Under the pieces are notes generated by a model. It saw only the letters and a program-made list of their open reading frames with translations. It ran no database searches and had not been told where the DNA came from. From an uncultured Bdellovibrio sp. (GTDB taxonomy: Bacteria; Bdellovibrionota; Bdellovibrionia; Bdellovibrionales; Bdellovibrionaceae): a stretch of 9,400 nt of DNA. The first letter of the stretch is position 1. Each line of letters starts with the position of its first letter. Made by a program: the position numbers and the translations under genes. Location: contig CALMPX010000133.1 in assembly GCA_937871355.1 (NCBI GenBank), positions 1-9,400 of the forward strand, given 5' to 3'. Below are positions 6,332 through 9,400 of the stretch, one piece after another.

Positions 6332-7747
6332 TTATAATCGTTTAAGGTTTAAAATCGTATCGAACATCTCATCAGCCACTTTAATCATTCTCGCTGAAGC
6401 TTCATAACTTTTTTGATATTCAATCATTTTTGCAGCTTCTTCATCTAAACTGACACCGCTGACACTTTCACGAACATTTTTTAATTGATCTAAAGTACTT
6501 TTTTGAGATTCCAAAGCACTCGTCGCTCTTTGAGTTAAGAGTCCAATCTCGCCGACTTTAGAGTTATAGAAATCATCAAAACTGTATTTTCCGTCTTCCA
6601 TGAGCGGCTGGAATTGTAAGCCTTGAATCACATTGGCCACAGTATTATCGCCAGCGGCTCCGGGACGAGCGGCCGCAGCTATTTTTCCAACATCTTGCTG
6701 AACAGAATCATTTATTTTAAAATTTTCAATACTAAAACTACCATCTTGAGGGAGTTCAAAAAACTGCACACCCGTTTGATTGTAACGATCGTAACCTTCC
6801 GCATGCGCTTGATTCACGTTCGAAGCGATATTGTAGGCTAAGTCTTCTAACTGGCTACTCATTTTAGAGAGTTGTCCGTCACGCATAGCCAGCGCGCCAC
6901 CGATGGTGCCTTTACGAAACTGCTCAGTGATGTCAAACCGAGATCCACCTTGGCTGAGCTCATTATAAATAACAATATGACCTTTTTCATTGATCGAAGT
7001 ACTGATTTTTCCGGTACTCGTGCCCGCCACTAAGAGGCCGGTATTTCCCGCAGTGATATTCAACATGCCTGATTGAGGATCTTCAGCATACGAAATGTCC
7101 ATTTTTTCTGATAATTTTTTAACTAATAAATCGCGACGATCACGTTCATCATTAGCCGGACCATTTCCAGAATTTTCGGTATCACGAATTTTATTATTCA
7201 AATCAGCAATTTCTTTAGCCAGAATATTGGCATCACCAACTGAAGCTTCAATACTTTTATTTAAATCGGTACTGACGTCGCTAAACTGACGTTGGGCATC
7301 TTTGAATGTTTGGATCAGAGACAAAGCGGCTTCACGCACTTGCGTACGAGGCAAAGCACTTTCTGGATTATTTGCTAATTCACGAAATGCTCCGAAAAAT
7401 TCACTGATCGAGGCATTTAAACCTTTCACACTTTGTTCATTCAGAGCATTTTCTAAACGACCTAAAGCTTGAGTTTGACCCTCGAGATAAGCAAACTGAC
7501 TGCCTTCTCGCTCGAGTTGTTTTTCTAACCAGGGATTGTTTATGCGATTAATTCCACTAATCTGCGTTCCCATCCCTTGACGAAATCTTCCTTCGTCTAC
7601 AGGAAGGCTCGTGGACGTTTCTAAACGTTGACGAGTATAACCTTCGGTCGATTTGTTACTAATATTGTGCGAAGCTGTCTGCAATGCAGCCTGGCTGACA
7701 GCCATCCCTCGCTTACCAATATCCATCAAACCGTTTATTTTAGCCAT
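6332..7747 (-). CDS. flgK: Flagellar hook-filament junction protein FlgK (HAP1)
   Basis: A 471-residue FlgK, which caps the finished hook and receives FlgL and the filament. The N-terminal rod/hook-family signature is clear: GLMDIGKRGMAVSQAALQTA followed by SHNISNKSTEGYTRQR at 27-42. A long helical D1 region (about 85-200) and a modest outer domain (about 200-390) follow. The C-terminal motif GVSLDEEAAKMIEYQKSYEA and the end helix (MFDTILNL) are the standard flg_bbr C-terminus. It is somewhat shorter than the roughly 550-residue enterobacterial protein, the loss being in the variable outer domains. The ATG (7745-7747) lies six bases after the flgN stop, and its AAGGAAG ribosome site is inside the end of flgN, implying translational coupling to its chaperone. 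Confidence 0.97.
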   Translation of the reverse strand: MAKINGLMDIGKRGMAVSQAALQTASHNISNKSTEGYTRQRLETSTSLPVDEGRFRQGMGTQISGINRINNPWLEKQLEREGSQFAYLEGQTQALGRLENALNEQSVKGLNASISEFFGAFRELANNPESALPRTQVREAALSLIQTFKDAQRQFSDVSTDLNKSIEASVGDANILAKEIADLNNKIRDTENSGNGPANDERDRRDLLVKKLSEKMDISYAEDPQSGMLNITAGNTGLLVAGTSTGKISTSINEKGHIVIYNELSQGGSRFDITEQFRKGTIGGALAMRDGQLSKMSSQLEDLAYNIASNVNQAHAEGYDRYNQTGVQFFELPQDGSFSIENFKINDSVQQDVGKIAAAARPGAAGDNTVANVIQGLQFQPLMEDGKYSFDDFYNSKVGEIGLLTQRATSALESQKSTLDQLKNVRESVSGVSLDEEAAKMIEYQKSYEASARMIKVADEMFDTILNLKRL

Positions 7748-7753
7748 GTCTTG

Positions 7754-8251
7754 CTACGCTTCCTTACTTACTAAGTGCCCTGATTTATCCGTGCCTTGCT
7801 GATACTTACCTTTGTTCTGATAAGTTTTTTGTCCCATAAGAGTTTCTCTAATGCTCTCAAGCGCTTTACTTACTGTATGCACAGCGGCTTCTGCGTAAAT
7901 GGCATTATCTTTATTAATTTCAGACAAACGTTTTAATATCATTTCCAAAGCAGCATGCTGTGAACGTAATTTATCGCCTTGCGCACCACCCAAGTGGTTG
8001 GCGATATTTAATAACCGGGCATCACCTTTTGAAATATTTAATTTATCTGCGACTTCGCTCGCGTAATCTACACGGTGAGCATCAAGCTCCTGAATTTTTG
8101 TTAAAAGAACTTCTTTTTGAAAATTACTTTCATTGATAAAATCTATATTAGCATCAATAAGCAGTTGTTTTTCTTTACGAACTAAATCCAATAACTGGCG
8201 ATAGTTTTTAGTTAGGTCTTCTAGATTTGAGATCAATTTTTCGGCCGTCAT
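7754..8251 (-). CDS. flgN: Flagellar export chaperone FlgN
   Basis: A predicted all-helical cytoplasmic protein of 165 residues that, by family and position, holds FlgK and FlgL unfolded before export. The first 60 residues (LISNLEDLTKNYRQLLDLVRKEKQLL..., split here by heptad-like spacing) match the FlgN N-terminal helix pattern. The rest is Leu/Ala/Lys-rich helix, with a polar Gln/Lys/Gly tail after about residue 150. I prefer the ATG at 8249-8251, because GAGG sits five bases before it and a second AAGGAA lies further up. A longer in-frame ATG at 8282-8284 would add 11 residues but has no ribosome site. Sequence similarity in this family is low, so the call rests mainly on size, helicity and its place between flgM and flgK. 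Confidence 0.88.
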   Translation of the reverse strand: MTAEKLISNLEDLTKNYRQLLDLVRKEKQLLIDANIDFINESNFQKEVLLTKIQELDAHRVDYASEVADKLNISKGDARLLNIANHLGGAQGDKLRSQHAALEMILKRLSEINKDNAIYAEAAVHTVSKALESIRETLMGQKTYQNKGKYQQGTDKSGHLVSKEA

Positions 8252-8307
8252 AAGATCCTCTTCCTTGAGTTTCTTTATTATCATTCACAGAACATATTTT
8301 TTGATGA

Positions 8308-8676
8308 TTAATCGTTGCTTGTTTGTCCTAAGTTCAAAAGTCCTTCATTGACCATACGATCCGCCACAGCTTTGGCATCGACTTTATATTTTCCTTCATC
8401 GATTAATTTTCTGAACTTATCGACTTTATCCATATCCACATCAGGAGCCGCTTGCGCCATCTCTTTAGCTTTGCGAACATCTTGAGCTCTCTCTGATAAA
8501 TCTAATTTCGCTGCATCGAATTGACCTGACGAAACTAAATCTTTTACACCTTTAGCTTCCGAAGTTTTTTTATCAGCACCCAATGCTTCAACAGCAGATT
8601 TTTCTTTTGATTTATCTGTACGAACTGAATCAGATAAATTCAAGTTCTGTCCGACTTTATTATGAGTAATTTTCAT
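8308..8676 (-). CDS. flgM: Anti-sigma-28 factor FlgM
   Basis: A 122-residue FlgM, which holds sigma-28 (FliA) inactive until the hook is finished and FlgM itself is exported. MKITHNKVG at the start is typical. The N-terminal 55 residues are Ser/Lys/Asp-rich and look disordered, as expected for an export substrate. The C-terminal sigma-binding part is recognisable in LDLSERAQDVRKAKEMA (58-74) and DKVDKFRKLIDEGKYKVDAKAVADRMV (about 83-109, a short amphipathic helix pair). The ATG at 8674-8676 has the strongest ribosome site in the window, AGGAGGT six bases upstream (8683-8689), fitting the need for abundant FlgM. It heads the flgM-flgN-flgK-flgL run. It is about 25 residues longer than the enterobacterial form. 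Confidence 0.93.
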   Translation of the reverse strand: MKITHNKVGQNLNLSDSVRTDKSKEKSAVEALGADKKTSEAKGVKDLVSSGQFDAAKLDLSERAQDVRKAKEMAQAAPDVDMDKVDKFRKLIDEGKYKVDAKAVADRMVNEGLLNLGQTSND

Positions 8677-8699
8677 TTAAAAACCTCCTGTGAGAGAAC

Positions 8700-8727
8700 A
8701 CTGTATCAATCGTAGACTGAAGCTCAA
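8700..8727 (-). promoter_or_regulatory. Weak candidate promoter for the flgM operon
   Basis: Minus-strand TTGAGC (8722-8727) and TACAGT (8700-8705) are 16 bases apart, each 4 of 6 to the housekeeping consensus, and would give a leader of about 17 bases ending in the flgM ribosome site. No good sigma-28 (TAAA-N15-GCCGATAA) or sigma-54 (GG-N10-GC) box was found in the flgJ-flgM gap. The call rests on position as much as on match. Confidence 0.25.
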
Positions 8728-8740
8728 TCTGTATCTTAAA

Positions 8741-8763
8741 TAGTGTATCATATTCGTACACTA
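8741..8763. repeat. Inverted repeat between flgJ and flgM
   Basis: TAGTGTA and TACACTA are perfect 7-base complements around a 9-base spacer, 14 bases after the flgJ stop on the minus strand. Allowing G-U pairs the RNA stem could extend to 10 bp. Only three T follow it, so it would be a poor terminator. An operator upstream of the flgM promoter or a weak attenuator are the alternatives. Confidence 0.5.
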
Positions 8764-8777
8764 CTCTCCAAATTATT

Positions 8778-9400
8778 CTAGGTCTCTTTTAAATTTGACC
8801 TAACCGTCCAGAACAAAGGACTGGTTTCTTTAGCCAAGCCAATTTCATCACCCGCCTGTAAATAGTCACCGCCGGACAAAAAGCGGGTTTTTTCACTGAC
8901 CCCACCCTGTATCGTAATGAGACTTTCCAGCCCATTGTCGTGTTTAATCTTATACAGCGTGTGATCATCACTTATGAGCTCTTTTGATTGCAAAGTTCCG
9001 GCCCAAGGGTTTTTAACCGTTTGGTTTTCATTTGAAGCACCCAAAGAATCTTTTGATTCTATTTTTATTGAAAACTCGTCGCCGAATTTTAAATCTTTAA
9101 TATCGTGTTTTTTTTGATCAAGCTCAATCGGTCCAGCTGGTTTTTCCATGTTATTTTCTTTTAAACCAAACTGAGATCCGTAGCGATCCATCAGTTGACC
9201 ATAAATCATATCCGACAGACCAAAACTTCCCTGCTTATTCCACTGTCCTGCATGCTCGTCATCTAATTGTTCTTGAAATATTTTTTCTGCATTATTTTTT
9301 TTAAATAGACCTGTGCCTTCAGAGGTCGTCGCTTTCATCTGTTTCATCATTTCTTTTAAAAAATGCTTTTCATACATGTCAGCCACTTCGCGCAGTTTTT
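8778..9400 (-). CDS. flgJ: FlgJ-type rod-binding protein with a degenerate LytM/M23-like C-terminal domain (5' end beyond window)
   Basis: The frame is open to the upper window edge. Codons before the GTG at 9384-9386 read KLRE, continuing a typical FlgJ helix (KLREVADMYEKHFLKEMMKQM, shown here as the family pattern), so the GTG is internal. Numbering from it, residues 1-65 match the rod-binding domain: YEKHFLKEMMKQM, then GLFKKNNAEKIF, then LDDEHAGQWNKQGSFGLSDMI. FlgJ acts in the periplasm as the rod cap. There is no glucosaminidase domain as in enterobacterial FlgJ. Instead residues about 126-196 follow the LytM/M23 strand order: NPWAGTL, then YKIKHDNGLESLI, then GDYLQAGDEIGLAKE, then LFWTVRSN. 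The zinc and catalytic His/Asp residues of active M23 enzymes are missing where expected (LFWTV in place of the LHFE-type motif), so it is probably a binding module. The rod-binding call is firm; the M23-like call is by eye. Confidence 0.88.
   Translation of the reverse strand, partial: KLREVADMYEKHFLKEMMKQMKATTSEGTGLFKKNNAEKIFQEQLDDEHAGQWNKQGSFGLSDMIYGQLMDRYGSQFGLKENNMEKPAGPIELDQKKHDIKDLKFGDEFSIKIESKDSLGASNENQTVKNPWAGTLQSKELISDDHTLYKIKHDNGLESLITIQGGVSEKTRFLSGGDYLQAGDEIGLAKETSPLFWTVRSNLKET

Noticed and set aside
5480..7289. Plus-strand open frames at 5480-5701, 5890-6180, 6623-6841 and 7095-7289
   Set aside because: They lie antisense to flgL and flgK, encode low-complexity or unfamiliar peptides, and have no ribosome sites; the minus-strand proteins are unmistakable.
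8252..8284. Upstream ATG of flgN adding 11 residues
   Set aside because: No Shine-Dalgarno before it, whereas the ATG at 8249-8251 has GAGG at good spacing and fits the family N-terminus.
8789..8971. 60-residue frame inside the end of flgJ
   Set aside because: Alternative frame of the FlgJ C-terminal domain, without a ribosome site or recognisable product.

Overview
The window is an AT-rich bacterial chromosome segment in which every supportable gene is on the minus strand, so transcription runs from base 9400 towards base 1. The gene order flgJ–flgM–flgN–flgK–flgL–csrA–fliW is a classic late-flagellar block of a Gram-negative swimmer that uses the FliW–CsrA partner switch. Protein style and the presence of a very long ABCC-like exporter suggest a Bdellovibrio-like or other deltaproteobacterial-type organism. 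That is an impression from the sequences; no species can be named from the window.

Region 1 (9400–5240) is flagellar assembly. It holds the 3' part of flgJ, which has a rod-binding domain followed by what looks like a catalytically dead LytM/M23-type fold. Then come flgM (anti-sigma-28), flgN (chaperone of FlgK/FlgL), and flgK and flgL (hook–filament junction proteins). A 100-bp gap with an inverted repeat separates flgJ from flgM. From flgM onward the genes are tightly packed, with Shine-Dalgarno sequences inside or next to the preceding gene.

Region 2 (5174–4142) is post-transcriptional control. It holds csrA, then a 219-bp leader with a candidate promoter and two stem-loops (one with AGGA in its loop), then fliW, which starts at GTG. 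FliW is known elsewhere to bind both flagellin and CsrA, tying flagellin level to CsrA activity. A strong intrinsic terminator follows fliW directly.

Region 3 (4153–549) is one MRP/ABCC-type exporter with layout TMD1-NBD1-TMD2-NBD2. It is broken into two reading frames by an apparent single-base loss in a run of five T at about 2100–2104. Its ATG lies inside the stem of the fliW terminator, and its C-terminus is short. NBD1 has the ABCC-type Asp-Asp Walker B and NBD2 the normal Asp-Glu.

Region 4 (411–1) is the 5' part of a gene for a secreted protein with a clear signal peptide and no recognised family. It is cut by the window edge. No RNA genes, CRISPR arrays, insertion sequences or plus-strand genes were seen.
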